In this document: positions 50,053-58,659 of the stretch, piece after piece
How positions within the stretch are numbered: the first letter of the stretch is position 1
How the letters are laid out: each line of letters opens with the position of its first letter
DNA from: Limnohabitans sp. B9-3
GTDB lineage: Bacteria > Pseudomonadota > Gammaproteobacteria > Burkholderiales > Burkholderiaceae_C
Direction: 5' to 3'
DNA length: 64,000 bases
Assembly (NCBI RefSeq): GCF_002778325.1
Contig: NZ_NESI01000010.1
Coordinates: 79,825 to 143,824 of the forward strand
Notes under the pieces: generated by a model
The model's input: the letters and a program-made list of their open reading frames with translations, nothing else
Database searches by the model: none
Told to the model about the DNA's origin: nothing
Made by a program: the position numbers and the translations under genes

Positions 50053-51483
50053 ATGAATCAGTTGACCCTTTTCTTGCCCTGTGCGGCAGGCGTTGAAACC
50101 TATTTGGCCACCGAGGTCAAACGCATCACCGGCGTGGCCGATGAGGATTTGCGCGCCTTCCGCGCCGGCGTGATGGTGCGTGCCTCATGGCGCGATGCCA
50201 TGTTGCTCAACCTGCACAGCCGTTTGGCGCAGCGCGTGTTGGTGGAGTTGTCGCACACCTTTTATCGCCAAGAGCAAGACCTCTACAACGCCGCTTGTGA
50301 AGTGGCGTGGGAACTGTGGTTCTCGCCCAAAGAGTCGTTCAAAATTGAAATCACCGCGCAGCACAGCCCGTTGAAGAGCTTGAACTTTGCGGCCCTCAAA
50401 ATCAAAGACGCGGTGGCCGATCGCTTCCGCCACAAAACGGGCGTGCGCCCTGACGTCAACACGCAGTGGCCCGATGCTCGAATCTATGCGCACTTGACCA
50501 CCGAGAACCTCACCCTCTACATCGACACCTCGGGCGAGCCTTTGTTCAAACGCGGTTGGCGTGCCGACAAAGGCGATGCGCCCTTGAAAGAAACCTTGGC
50601 CGCTGCCATGTTGGCGGCCAGCGGCTGGAGCCAAGGCGATGGTACGGCGGCCAATCCAGACGGCTTGGTGGCGCAAGGTGTGCCGTTGTATGACCCGTGT
50701 TGCGGCAGCGGCACTATCGCCATTGAAGCGGCGCAAATCGCGTGCAATATCGCGCCCGGTTCGATGCGCCGTTTTGGCTTCGAGAAATTGGTGCCTTACC
50801 AAGCCCACGTGTGGCAAGGTTTGCTCAACAACGCACGCAACCAAGAATGCGAACCGCGTGCGCCGATTTTTGGCAGCGATGTGGCTTTCCGTATGGTCGA
50901 CTTTGCCGAGCGCAATGCCGAACGTGGCGGCGTGGCGCACGCCGTGCAACTGCGCGGTGGTGATGCCTTGCAGCGCATGCCCCCGTGCGAGCAACCCGGC
51001 ATCATGCTGGTCAACCCGCCGTATGGCGAGCGCATTGAAGCCGCCGGTATTGCGGGTGCTGCACGCCGTGCCCGTTATGCACCACCTAGCGAATACGTGT
51101 CGCCTTACGAAGACGTCAACAGCAATGGCGATGCGGGCTTTGACGATGCCGCGTATGACAACGGCATGATTCGTGATGATGTGCCGCGCTTCGGCGCCCG
51201 TGACATTGCTCAAACCGAAGACGGCGGCGACTTCTTTGCCCAACTCGCCAGCCATTGGAAGAAAAACTACGCCGGTTGGTCGGCTTGGATGTTGACCCCC
51301 GATCTCAAGCTGCCCACCCGCATGCGCTTCAAAGAGTCGCGCCGCGTGCCCATGTGGAACGGCCCCATCGAATGCCGCATGTTCCGCTTTGATTTGCGTG
51401 CTGGCTCGATGCGCAACAAGTCTAGCGACGGCCAAGCCCCTGAGGCTCACCACACCGAGGGCAAAGGACCAGCAGCATCGTGA
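50053..51483 (+). CDS. rlmL: THUMP-domain 23S rRNA methyltransferase, RlmL-like
   Basis: A 476-residue protein with an N-terminal THUMP domain and a class I methyltransferase core: DPCCGSGTIAIEAA as the SAM motif and VNPPYGERI as the catalytic NPPY motif for guanine N2 methylation. It corresponds to the RlmL half of E. coli RlmKL (m2G2445) without the RlmK half. A polar insertion of about 45 residues (after the NPPY motif) is not in the enteric protein. It starts 8 bases after rpoN and overlaps the PIN gene by 4 bases. Confidence 0.88.
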   Translation: MNQLTLFLPCAAGVETYLATEVKRITGVADEDLRAFRAGVMVRASWRDAMLLNLHSRLAQRVLVELSHTFYRQEQDLYNAACEVAWELWFSPKESFKIEITAQHSPLKSLNFAALKIKDAVADRFRHKTGVRPDVNTQWPDARIYAHLTTENLTLYIDTSGEPLFKRGWRADKGDAPLKETLAAAMLAASGWSQGDGTAANPDGLVAQGVPLYDPCCGSGTIAIEAAQIACNIAPGSMRRFGFEKLVPYQAHVWQGLLNNARNQECEPRAPIFGSDVAFRMVDFAERNAERGGVAHAVQLRGGDALQRMPPCEQPGIMLVNPPYGERIEAAGIAGAARRARYAPPSEYVSPYEDVNSNGDAGFDDAAYDNGMIRDDVPRFGARDIAQTEDGGDFFAQLASHWKKNYAGWSAWMLTPDLKLPTRMRFKESRRVPMWNGPIECRMFRFDLRAGSMRNKSSDGQAPEAHHTEGKGPAAS

Positions 51484-51977
51484 TCTGTGATGGCGTGAGT
51501 GAAGATTTGAATGTTGGCACGCGTGACGGCTTAAATTTACAAGCCAGCCCGCCACCTGTGCTTGTGGTGCTCGACACCAACATCGTGCTCGACCTGTGGC
51601 TTTACCGAGACCCAGCAACGCCCGACTTGCAAGCCGCTTTGAGCGGCAAGTCTGTGCAGTGGTTGGCCACGCAAGTGATGCGTGACGAGCTGGAGCGCGT
51701 TTTGGCTTACACCCACATCGCCCGGCGCTTGGCCTTCAGCGCGTTGACGGCTGAAGACATCTTGCGCCAGTTTGATGCTCATGCGGTGTTACAGCCCATC
51801 GCGCCCAAAGCGCTGTTCATCTGCAAAGACGGCGATGACCAAAAGTTCATCGACCTCGCGGCGCAGCTCAAGGCACAACTCATCAGCAAAGACAAAGCCG
51901 TGCTGACCATGCGCAACCGCATGGCGCGGTTGGGAGTGGCAGTTGCCAAGCGTTTTCCGGCTGTGTTGCCGGTTTGA
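51480..51977 (+). CDS. PIN-domain protein (putative ribonuclease)
   Basis: A 165-residue PIN domain after a variable N-terminus. Acidic metal-site residues are visible: DTN at 32-34, the Glu in MRDELERVL, and DGDDQKFIDLA. It resembles the 'putative toxin-antitoxin toxin, PIN family' group, single-stranded RNA nucleases. No antitoxin-like gene is beside it; instead it is coupled by a 4-base overlap (GTG start) to the rRNA methyltransferase gene, which argues against a typical toxin module. Confidence 0.82.
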   Translation: MICDGVSEDLNVGTRDGLNLQASPPPVLVVLDTNIVLDLWLYRDPATPDLQAALSGKSVQWLATQVMRDELERVLAYTHIARRLAFSALTAEDILRQFDAHAVLQPIAPKALFICKDGDDQKFIDLAAQLKAQLISKDKAVLTMRNRMARLGVAVAKRFPAVLPV

Positions 51978-52035
51978 GATGCGAATGCGGCTAGGAGCGG
52001 CTAGCGCGTTGTCGTATCCGTCAGTCACCTAAGTT

Positions 52036-52560
52036 TTAAGGCGTTTGCAGCAAGGCCAGCAGCGTGCGCAAGGCGTGCTGCACCGTGGCCTCTCGCACTG
52101 CAGCGCGGTCGCCCGCGAAGTGCATCAGCTCGGTTTTGACCCAAGCGGTTTCTGCGCCCAGTGTGGGCCCCGCATCGCTGGGCAAGGCCCAGCTGAACCA
52201 CACCGTGCCCACGGGCTTTTCTGCTGATCCGCCAGTGGGGCCTGCCACGCCCGTCACCGCCACCGACACCTGCGCTCGTGAATGGCGCAGCGCACCCAAG
52301 GCCATGGCTTGCGCCACGGGCGCGCTCACCGCACCGTGCTGGGCGATCAAGGTGTTGTCCACGCCCAGCATCTCGTGCTTGGCCTCGTTGGAGTAGGTCA
52401 CAAAACCGCGCTCCAGCCATTGGCTCGATCCGGCCAAGTCGGTGCAGCTTGCCGCGATCATGCCGCCCGTGCAGCTTTCGGCTGTGGCCAACATCCAGCC
52501 GTGTTGCAACAAGGCTTGCGCCAAGCGTTCTACGTCAGTCTGTGTTGTTTGTGTCGTCAT
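52036..52560 (-). CDS. pncC: CinA C-terminal-domain protein, NMN amidohydrolase
   Basis: A 174-residue stand-alone CinA C-terminal domain. The motif TAESCTGGMIAASCTDLAGS with its Ser/Thr/Cys residues is the family signature, and GVAGPTGGS follows. PncC-type enzymes convert NMN to nicotinate mononucleotide in pyridine nucleotide recycling. The ATG at 52558-52560 was chosen because GGAGAA precedes it and it overlaps the pgpA stop by 4 bases (ATGA). Last of thiL-pgpA-pncC. Confidence 0.88.
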   Translation of the reverse strand: MTTQTTQTDVERLAQALLQHGWMLATAESCTGGMIAASCTDLAGSSQWLERGFVTYSNEAKHEMLGVDNTLIAQHGAVSAPVAQAMALGALRHSRAQVSVAVTGVAGPTGGSAEKPVGTVWFSWALPSDAGPTLGAETAWVKTELMHFAGDRAAVREATVQHALRTLLALLQTP

Positions 52561-53045
52561 AGCGTTCTCCATAAGGCCATCACCAACAGGGTGCAAAACG
52601 CGGCCACAAAGTCATCGAACAGGATGCCCCAGCCACCGCGCCAGCCGAAGCCTTTGAACAGCTGATCGGCCCAACGCACCGGGCCAGGCTTAGCCGCATC
52701 AAAGTAGCGAAACAAGATGAACGCTGCCAACTCGCCGCCAAAGGTGGTGGGCGTGACCAGCCACAAAATCAGCCAAAACGCGACGATCTCGTCCCACACA
52801 ATCGCGCCCGGGTCGGCCACGCCCATATGGCGTGCAGTGACCGTGCAAGCCCACCAACCCACCAGTGTGGACACCCCAATCAGCACACCCATTTGGAAGG
52901 GCGTCAACCAAATTTGCAAGAGTAAAAACACCGCCCACGCCCACAAGGTGCCTGCCGTGCCCGGCGCGAAACGGCTCAGTCCAGATCCTGCGCCAAGCGC
53001 GATGAAATGGGCGGGGTGAGAGAGAACGAAGCGGCGGGTCAGCAT
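52557..53045 (-). CDS. pgpA: Phosphatidylglycerophosphatase A
   Basis: A 162-residue membrane protein of the PgpA family, with GSGLSRFAPGTAGTLWAW near the start and the acidic DPGAIVWDEI and DDFVAAF segments that bind metal. It dephosphorylates phosphatidylglycerol phosphate in phospholipid synthesis. It sits between thiL and pncC, overlapping pncC by 4 bases. Confidence 0.92.
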   Translation of the reverse strand: MLTRRFVLSHPAHFIALGAGSGLSRFAPGTAGTLWAWAVFLLLQIWLTPFQMGVLIGVSTLVGWWACTVTARHMGVADPGAIVWDEIVAFWLILWLVTPTTFGGELAAFILFRYFDAAKPGPVRWADQLFKGFGWRGGWGILFDDFVAAFCTLLVMALWRTL

Positions 53046-53095
53046 TTCGGTTCAGTGTTTTTTGGGTATCTGAGGGCTAAGACGGCGCTAAGCAT

Positions 53096-54094
53096 TCAAG
53101 CGAAGTGATCAAACGATGCAAACCGCCTTGCAATGGGTTGACCTTGTGGGTCAAGTACCACCAAACCTTGTTGCTCGGTGATGCGGCCAATGCGGGTCAC
53201 GGGCGTGTCGCTTTCCCAAGCTGCGGCGTGGACCATTTCGCGTTGCTCGATGGGTGCGGTGAAGCACAGCTCATAGTCGTCACCCCCCGCGAGGGCATAG
53301 TCGAGGCGCTTGTTCCACGACAGCGCTGCCAGCCAAGGGCTGATGCCAGCATCGGCATCTACACCTGCGCTGTGGCGTTGGGTGTTGGACGATTGCAGCC
53401 AAGCAGTGTCGATCTGAGCGCCCACGCCCGAGCGTTTCAAGATGTGGCCCAAGTCGCCCAGCAAACCGTCGCTCACGTCAATGGCGGCGTTGGCCACGCC
53501 GCGCAAGGCGGTGCCCAGGGCCACGCGAGGAGTGGGGCATTCCATGCGCGAACGGGAGTAAGCCAAGCCCTCTGGATCAATCGATTGGGTGCCGCGAAAA
53601 ACTTCCAGCGCCAAGCGGGCATCGCCCACGGTGCCGCTGATGTAGATGTCGTCGCCCACTTGTGCGTTGTGGCGCAGCAAGGCATCGCCCGGGGGCACTT
53701 CGCCAAACACGGTGATGCAAATGTTCAACGGACCTTGGGTGGTGTCGCCGCCTACCAGTTCGCAGCTGTGTGCATCGGCCAATTGCAGTAACCCGCTGGA
53801 GAAACCAGCCAACCAAGTTTCGTCCACGCGCGGCAACGACAGTGCCAAGGTGAAGGCCATGGGCGTGGCGCCACTCGCGGCCAAGTCGCTCAAATTCACG
53901 GCCAAGGCTTTGTGGCCCAAGCGGGTGGGGTCGACGGTGCTCAAAAAATGGCGACCTTCCACCAGCATGTCGCTGGAGATGGCCAGTTGCATGCCCGCTG
54001 TGGGGGTCAACAGGGCGCAGTCGTCACCCACGCCCAACACAGCTTTTTGGGTGGGGCGCTTGAAGTAGCGCTCAATCAGGTCGAACTCACCCAT
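53096..54094 (-). CDS. thiL: Thiamine-phosphate kinase
   Basis: A 332-residue ThiL, which phosphorylates thiamine monophosphate to the active diphosphate. It begins MGEFDLIERYF, the family start, with GVGDDCALL, the Mg-binding Asp residues in SDMLVEGRHF, and ELVGGDTTQG and DVSDGLLGDLG further on. The open frame extends upstream but without similarity. First of three genes with pgpA and pncC; apaG ends 8 bases upstream on the same strand. Confidence 0.95.
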   Translation of the reverse strand: MGEFDLIERYFKRPTQKAVLGVGDDCALLTPTAGMQLAISSDMLVEGRHFLSTVDPTRLGHKALAVNLSDLAASGATPMAFTLALSLPRVDETWLAGFSSGLLQLADAHSCELVGGDTTQGPLNICITVFGEVPPGDALLRHNAQVGDDIYISGTVGDARLALEVFRGTQSIDPEGLAYSRSRMECPTPRVALGTALRGVANAAIDVSDGLLGDLGHILKRSGVGAQIDTAWLQSSNTQRHSAGVDADAGISPWLAALSWNKRLDYALAGGDDYELCFTAPIEQREMVHAAAWESDTPVTRIGRITEQQGLVVLDPQGQPIARRFASFDHFA

Positions 54095-54102
54095 GGCCGG
54101 TC

Positions 54103-54495
54103 TCAGTGCAGGTTGCGGTTGCCAGGCGCGTCGCTCAAGGCGTCCAGCACAAACATGGGGATGTCCACATCGAACTTTTCGCCATCTTCGGCCACACAAA
54201 AGTAGCTGCCGTGCATGGTGCCAGTGGGCGTGCGCAGGCGGGTGCCGCTGGTGTACTCAAACTGCTCGCCGGGCTTGAGCAAGGGCTGATGGCCGACGAC
54301 GCCCAAGCCACGAATTTTTTCGTGCATGCCTTGGGCATCGTTCACGTTCCACGTGCGTGAGATCAATTGCGCAGGGATCGATCCCATGTTGGTGATGGTG
54401 ATCGTGTAGGCAAACATAAACAGCCCGCCCTCTGGGTCCGATTGCTCAGGCAGGTATTGAGGATGAACTTCGACTTGGAATTTGTAACGTTGCAT
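54103..54495 (-). CDS. apaG: ApaG-family protein
   Basis: A 130-residue single ApaG/DUF525 domain with a fibronectin-III-like fold; the Gly-rich HMGSIP/NMGSIPAQLISRTW and PGEQFEYTSG and GTMHGSYF segments are conserved. ApaG is associated with Co2+/Mg2+ homeostasis and nucleotide binding, with no settled mechanism. It is divergent from rpe, a conserved pairing in beta-proteobacteria. Confidence 0.92.
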   Translation of the reverse strand: MQRYKFQVEVHPQYLPEQSDPEGGLFMFAYTITITNMGSIPAQLISRTWNVNDAQGMHEKIRGLGVVGHQPLLKPGEQFEYTSGTRLRTPTGTMHGSYFCVAEDGEKFDVDIPMFVLDALSDAPGNRNLH

Positions 54496-54552
54496 AGGCC
54501 TGATTTTGGCCTAAGCCAAAAGCGGCCTTGGCAGGGATGAAATAATCACCCC

Positions 54553-55242
54553 ATGAACAGCACACGCCCCACCTTTCGCATTGCCCCCTCCATTTTGTCG
54601 GCCGACTTTGCCCGTTTGGGTGAAGAAGTCAAAAACGTCATTGACGCAGGCGCCGACTGGATTCACTTTGACGTGATGGACAACCATTACGTGCCCAATT
54701 TGACGTTCGGTCCCATGATTTGCCAAGCCTTGAAGCCCCACGCCAAAACCGCGGCGGGTGTGGCCGTGCCGATTGATGTGCATTTGATGATTTCGCCCGT
54801 CGACGCCTTGGCCGCTTCGTTTGCCGATGCCGGTGCCGACCTCATCAGCTTTCACCCCGACGCCAGCGCCCATGTGCATCGCAGCGTGCAGGCCATCAAG
54901 AGCAAGGGCGTGAAGGCCGGCTTGGTGTTCAACCCCGCTGAGTCGTTGGATGTGTTGAACTGGACGATTGACGAGATTGACCTCATCCTCATCATGAGCG
55001 TCAACCCCGGTTTTGGCGGTCAAAGCTTCATCGACTCTGCGCTGCGCAAAATCGAGCACGCCCGCAAATTGATCGAAGCCAGCGGCCGCGACATCCGCTT
55101 GGAAGTCGACGGCGGCATCAAGCCCGACAACATCCGCCAAGTGGCAGATGCGGGGGCTGATACCTTTGTGGCGGGCAGCGCTATTTTTGGCAAGCCCGAC
55201 TACAAAGCGGTGATTGACCAGATGCGGGTGGCGTTGGCTTAA
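54553..55242 (+). CDS. rpe: Ribulose-phosphate 3-epimerase
   Basis: A 229-residue TIM barrel interconverting ribulose 5-phosphate and xylulose 5-phosphate. Signatures: [43 protein letters not shown] and VDGGIKPDN, with metal ligands His and Asp in the first two. Its stop overlaps the convergent TonB-receptor gene by 4 bases; in relatives gph normally follows directly. Confidence 0.97.
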   Translation: MNSTRPTFRIAPSILSADFARLGEEVKNVIDAGADWIHFDVMDNHYVPNLTFGPMICQALKPHAKTAAGVAVPIDVHLMISPVDALAASFADAGADLISFHPDASAHVHRSVQAIKSKGVKAGLVFNPAESLDVLNWTIDEIDLILIMSVNPGFGGQSFIDSALRKIEHARKLIEASGRDIRLEVDGGIKPDNIRQVADAGADTFVAGSAIFGKPDYKAVIDQMRVALA

Positions 55243-57443
55243 AGTGGGATCTTGCTGGTCAGGCCTACCACCCAGTTGCGGGGCAGGCCAGGCTCGAAGT
55301 ATTGAGTTGCTGCTTGGTTCACGATGACCGAACTGACCGTGCTTTTATTCGTCAGGTTGTCGATGCCAACAAATGCCTCTAAGCGAGCTGTGCCAACTTG
55401 GTAACGCTGGCGTACCCGAGCATTGAAAATACTATATCCGGGGGCCAGTCCATCTGATGCAGAGTTGGAATCGCTCGCCCAGATACTTGAGCGGTGCACG
55501 AGATCTATGCCAGCCTCAAGGCCAAGCTGAGGTTTCTGCCCGGCTTGGGCAAAGCCTTTTTCAGACCACTGCAAAGATCCGAAAAGTTGTCGCTTGGGAA
55601 TGGCTGGAAGTTGATTTCCCGAAGGGATAGTCGTGTTCGTAACGACGGGTGAACCGTTGACGACCCTCACGGAACTGCTGCTGAAGGCGTCTTCATAGTT
55701 TGCATTCATGATCGTTGCAGAGGCTTGGCTGCGCCAGTTGCCAGAGTGCTGGGTACGCAAGGCGAGTTCAAAGCCATCACGCAAAGTTCGTGGTGCATTT
55801 GCAAAAGACGTTTTGCCGCCTCGTGAGAGTTGCGTCACGATTTCATTTTCTGTGTTGATTTGAAACCAAGCTGCATCTACACGGGTCATGGGGGTTGGGT
55901 GCCATTTGGTTCCGACTTCAAGGTGCTTGCTTCTTGAGGCCAAAAGCGTTCGGTTGAACGATGTGTCGATCGTATTGTTAGTGCCCGTTTTGTAAGCTGC
56001 TTCCGAGAGGGTGGGTGTCTCAAATCCTTTGCCGTAGTTGGCGTAAAGGTTGAGGTTATCTTGTGCGTGCCAAGTAAGTCCTATCACTGGGCTCGTTGCT
56101 TTGTATTGAACACGGCCAGACCCATCTGCATCAGATCCCGGCCCAGTCGTTGGGTAGTCATCACGACTCTTGAGCGTGACGTCGCTTCGGCGGACACCTG
56201 TCGTAAGGGTGTAGCGCTCGTTAAGTGACCAATTGGCTTGGGCAAAATAATCAAGATTTCTTGCTGAATTCAATTCATCACGGGTCAGAGCATTGCCATT
56301 AGTTAGCGACTTTTCTCCGTTGGTGGTTGCGCCCGCCTGCCGTTGTTCTTGGGCATGGTCGTAATCGACGCCTGCAGTCCAAGTAACTCGCTTGCGATCA
56401 AATACGTGCGCCTTGCCATTGGCTTGGAGGCCCAGACCTTCAAAACGGCGTTCAAGTCCCGTCCATCCCGCAGGAACGGTTGCCTGATATTGCAAATTAC
56501 TGCGTGTGCCGCTGTAAGCACGGCCTTGAAATTTGAGATCGCTGTGGACCGTATGCTCGATCACTGCGCCTACTTGGTCTTGTTTTACTGTTTTTCGCGT
56601 GTTGTTGGTTAAAGCGGAGGCGACAACTTCTTTTGGCTTCGTCAATCCAGCTTGAGTCAAACCCAGTGGGTCCTGAGCCGTTGGCATATCGAACATATTG
56701 ACGATAAATTTAAAGCGCGTGTCAGGCTTGGCATCCACGGTAATCACACTATTGAGCTGCTTGCGCTCAGCACTACTTTGTTGGCGATAACCGTCAATCG
56801 AAAACGTGCTGTAGTCGGCCACGAGACCGACGTTGCCTGAGCGTTGGCTAATCTGCCAATCAGTGCGCTGCATGCCAAATGAGCCTGTGTACAAACTCAC
56901 TTGAGCTTCAGGTGTAGCGCCTGCTTCCCGCGTGAACGTTTGAATCACGCCGCCCGACGCATTGCCGTAAAGCTGGGCCAGCGGGCCGGTGAGTACTTCT
57001 ATACGGTCGGTGGAGGTCATGCTGATGGTTGAGGTTTGTCCTTGGCCATCAGGCATGGAAGCGGGAATGCCGTCTGTGATGAGTCGGATGCCACGCACGC
57101 CAAATGCAGCACGCGAGCCAAAACCGCGAATCGAAATTTGTACGTCTTGCGCGTAGTTGTTACGGTTCAGTGCCACCACGCCGGGGGCACGGTTCAGCAC
57201 ATCCGAGATGTTGACTTGAGGTCCTGAGTTACGAATGGTCTCCGCATCGATCGAAAAAACAGACGCTGGCGCATCAAATTGCTTTTGTTCCAAACGACCA
57301 CTTTGCACCATCACATCGGCCAGTGCCGTCGTTGCGCTTTGGGCATGCAGGGCGGCGCTCGGGAAAACCCCAAGGCACAAACTGGCGACCAGTTTGAGGG
57401 CGTGACGTGCTTCTAAGTTTTGAGGCTGTTGCGCGATTTTCAT
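55239..57443 (-). CDS. TonB-dependent outer membrane receptor
   Basis: A 734-residue receptor with a signal peptide ending near LHAQ (about residue 34), a plug domain ([53 protein letters not shown]) and a 22-strand-type barrel ending in a C-terminal aromatic-poor strand ([12 protein letters not shown]). Ligand unknown; ferric siderophore or another metal complex is likely. By eye its codons use A/T in third positions more often than the neighbours. It lies on the opposite strand between rpe and gph, which are normally adjacent. The ATG giving MKIAQQPQ was chosen. Confidence 0.92.
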   Translation of the reverse strand: MKIAQQPQNLEARHALKLVASLCLGVFPSAALHAQSATTALADVMVQSGRLEQKQFDAPASVFSIDAETIRNSGPQVNISDVLNRAPGVVALNRNNYAQDVQISIRGFGSRAAFGVRGIRLITDGIPASMPDGQGQTSTISMTSTDRIEVLTGPLAQLYGNASGGVIQTFTREAGATPEAQVSLYTGSFGMQRTDWQISQRSGNVGLVADYSTFSIDGYRQQSSAERKQLNSVITVDAKPDTRFKFIVNMFDMPTAQDPLGLTQAGLTKPKEVVASALTNNTRKTVKQDQVGAVIEHTVHSDLKFQGRAYSGTRSNLQYQATVPAGWTGLERRFEGLGLQANGKAHVFDRKRVTWTAGVDYDHAQEQRQAGATTNGEKSLTNGNALTRDELNSARNLDYFAQANWSLNERYTLTTGVRRSDVTLKSRDDYPTTGPGSDADGSGRVQYKATSPVIGLTWHAQDNLNLYANYGKGFETPTLSEAAYKTGTNNTIDTSFNRTLLASRSKHLEVGTKWHPTPMTRVDAAWFQINTENEIVTQLSRGGKTSFANAPRTLRDGFELALRTQHSGNWRSQASATIMNANYEDAFSSSSVRVVNGSPVVTNTTIPSGNQLPAIPKRQLFGSLQWSEKGFAQAGQKPQLGLEAGIDLVHRSSIWASDSNSASDGLAPGYSIFNARVRQRYQVGTARLEAFVGIDNLTNKSTVSSVIVNQAATQYFEPGLPRNWVVGLTSKIPL

Positions 57444-57503
57444 GATCTTGACCGAGGTCTCCGTGTGGTGTCTGGTTTGAGTAAGGTGATTAAAAGAGAG
57501 AAA

Positions 57504-57518
57504 GGTTGTCAAGCAACC
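57504..57518. repeat. Short inverted repeat in the TonB-receptor upstream region
   Basis: GGTTG (57504-57508) and CAACC (57514-57518) around a 5-base loop, overlapping a perfect minus-strand TTGACA (complement of 57507-57512) that could be a -35 element about 65 bases before the receptor start. A matching -10 box is not clear. No Fur box was recognised. The rest of the 284-base region between receptor and gph shows nothing else I can identify. Confidence 0.3.
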
Positions 57519-57727
57519 AAGTTTCTTGAGTAGGGCATTTTTGGTGGGCGGTAAAAAGTACGCAATGGTATTTCCCCTGCCACATGCTTGGTGTTTTGAA
57601 CCGTGATGGGCCTTCATGTGTGTGGCCAAGTCGTGCAAGTTACGTCAGGTTTTGAGCGCTTGTGGTAGTGACTCTCAACCTGAGCCATACGCTATCTGTC
57701 GTTGTAAGGGGCGATAAACTCAAAACC

Positions 57728-58450
57728 ATGAATACCCACTTCTCACATTTACAGGCAGCCATCATCGACCTAGACGGCACGATGGTGGACACCTTAGGCG
57801 ACTTTGAAGTGGCGCTCAACCGCACGCTTGCCGATTTAGATTTGCCACCGATTCAGCGAGATTTGGTGTCGCGCACCGTGGGCAAGGGCTCCGAGCATTT
57901 GATCCGTTCGGTGCTGACGCATCAATTGGCCTTGCCCGAGGTTCAGTCGTCTGGCCTGATGTGCGCAAGCCGCACGCTGGATGATTTGTATGAACTGGCT
58001 TGGCCCCGCTACCAACACCATTACTTGGGCATCAATGGTGAGTTTGCGCAGGTCTATCCCTGTGTGGCTGAGGGCTTGCAGCAATTGCGCAGTGCGGGCT
58101 TGGTGCTCGCTTGCCTGACCAACAAGCCTTTGTCATTTGCCAAACCTTTGTTGGCGGCCAAGGGCCTGGATCGGTATTTTTCGCATGTGTTTGGCGGCGA
58201 CAGCTTTGCCCGTAAAAAACCAGATCCGCTGCCCCTGCTTCGCACCTGCGAAATTTTAGGCACCGAACCGGCGCGCACCTTGATGGTGGGTGACTCTAGC
58301 AACGATGCCTTGGCCGCACGGGCCGCTGGTTGCCCTGTGGTGCTGGTCCGCTACGGCTATAACCATGGCCAGCCCGTCGATGCGGTCGATGCTGACGCGC
58401 ACGTCGACGTGTTGACCCAAATTCAGGGCGCGTTGACCTTGGCTTGCTGA
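57728..58450 (+). CDS. gph: Phosphoglycolate phosphatase
   Basis: A 240-residue HAD-superfamily phosphatase: motif I DLDGTMVDT, motif II TNKP, motif III KKPDPLP and motif IV GDSSNDALAA. It removes phosphoglycolate formed by DNA repair or Rubisco-like chemistry. Start at the ATG giving MNTHFSHLQ; an upstream GTG is possible. It precedes the trp genes, and the probable trp promoter lies inside its last codons. Confidence 0.93.
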   Translation: MNTHFSHLQAAIIDLDGTMVDTLGDFEVALNRTLADLDLPPIQRDLVSRTVGKGSEHLIRSVLTHQLALPEVQSSGLMCASRTLDDLYELAWPRYQHHYLGINGEFAQVYPCVAEGLQQLRSAGLVLACLTNKPLSFAKPLLAAKGLDRYFSHVFGGDSFARKKPDPLPLLRTCEILGTEPARTLMVGDSSNDALAARAAGCPVVLVRYGYNHGQPVDAVDADAHVDVLTQIQGALTLAC

Positions 58451-58461
58451 GCCTTTGTTAA
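58433..58461 (+). promoter_or_regulatory. Possible trp promoter inside the gph end
   Basis: TTGACC at 58433-58438 and TGTTAA at 58456-58461 with a 17-base spacer. The -35 is good and the -10 weak. Initiation a few bases further would place the leader-peptide ATG almost at the RNA 5' end. Confidence 0.35.
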
Positions 58462-58471
58462 ACTGACCTTT

Positions 58472-58555
58472 ATGTTCATTCATCGCAGCACTGTCACAGG
58501 TTGTCATGACCGGGGAGCCTGGCCCTGGCGTACGCCTTTGTTTACGCTCGTTTAA
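58472..58555 (+). CDS. trpL: Probable trp operon leader peptide (TrpL)
   Basis: A 27-codon reading frame, ATG at 58472 and TAA at 58553-58555, placed 104 bases before trpE. It contains Trp-Pro-Trp at residues 17-19 (TGG at 58520 and 58526), rare clustering for tryptophan and the hallmark of ribosome-mediated attenuation leaders. There is no clear Shine-Dalgarno, which weakens the call. Followed by RNA that can fold in alternative ways, listed next. Inferred from position and Trp content, not from similarity to a known leader. Confidence 0.5.
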   Translation: MFIHRSTVTGCHDRGAWPWRTPLFTLV

Positions 58556-58573
58556 CGCACGCGACACAAGCCG

Positions 58574-58654
58574 TGCCCCGCGCTGATGCATGGCCTTTGC
58601 CTCAGCACCTGTCCGAATGAACGCCCCATCTACACGGGGCAGAGCTGTGGAGGC
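58574..58654 (+). promoter_or_regulatory. Candidate trp attenuator masking the trpE ribosome site
   Basis: GCCTCAGC (58599-58606) can pair with GCT...GAGGC (58644-58646 and 58650-58654), covering the trpE Shine-Dalgarno GGAGG (58649-58653). Inside it GCCCC (58623-58627) pairs with GGGGC (58636-58640). Upstream TGCCCC (58574-58579) can instead take GGGGCA (58636-58641). No T tract follows, so translational or Rho-linked control is more likely than an intrinsic terminator. The pairings are seen; the mechanism is inferred. Confidence 0.4.
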
Positions 58655-58659
58655 TCACC

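Noticed and set aside
50185..51618. 477-codon open frame antisense to the rlmL-like gene
   Set aside because: Shadow of a gene with clear SAM and NPPY motifs; no independent signals.
51978..52035. Terminator between the PIN gene and pncC
   Set aside because: Only short CTAG-type repeats and no T run were seen.
58623..58640. Intrinsic terminator before trpE
   Set aside because: The GCCCC/GGGGC hairpin is short and has no T tract, so it is kept only as part of a translational attenuator hypothesis.
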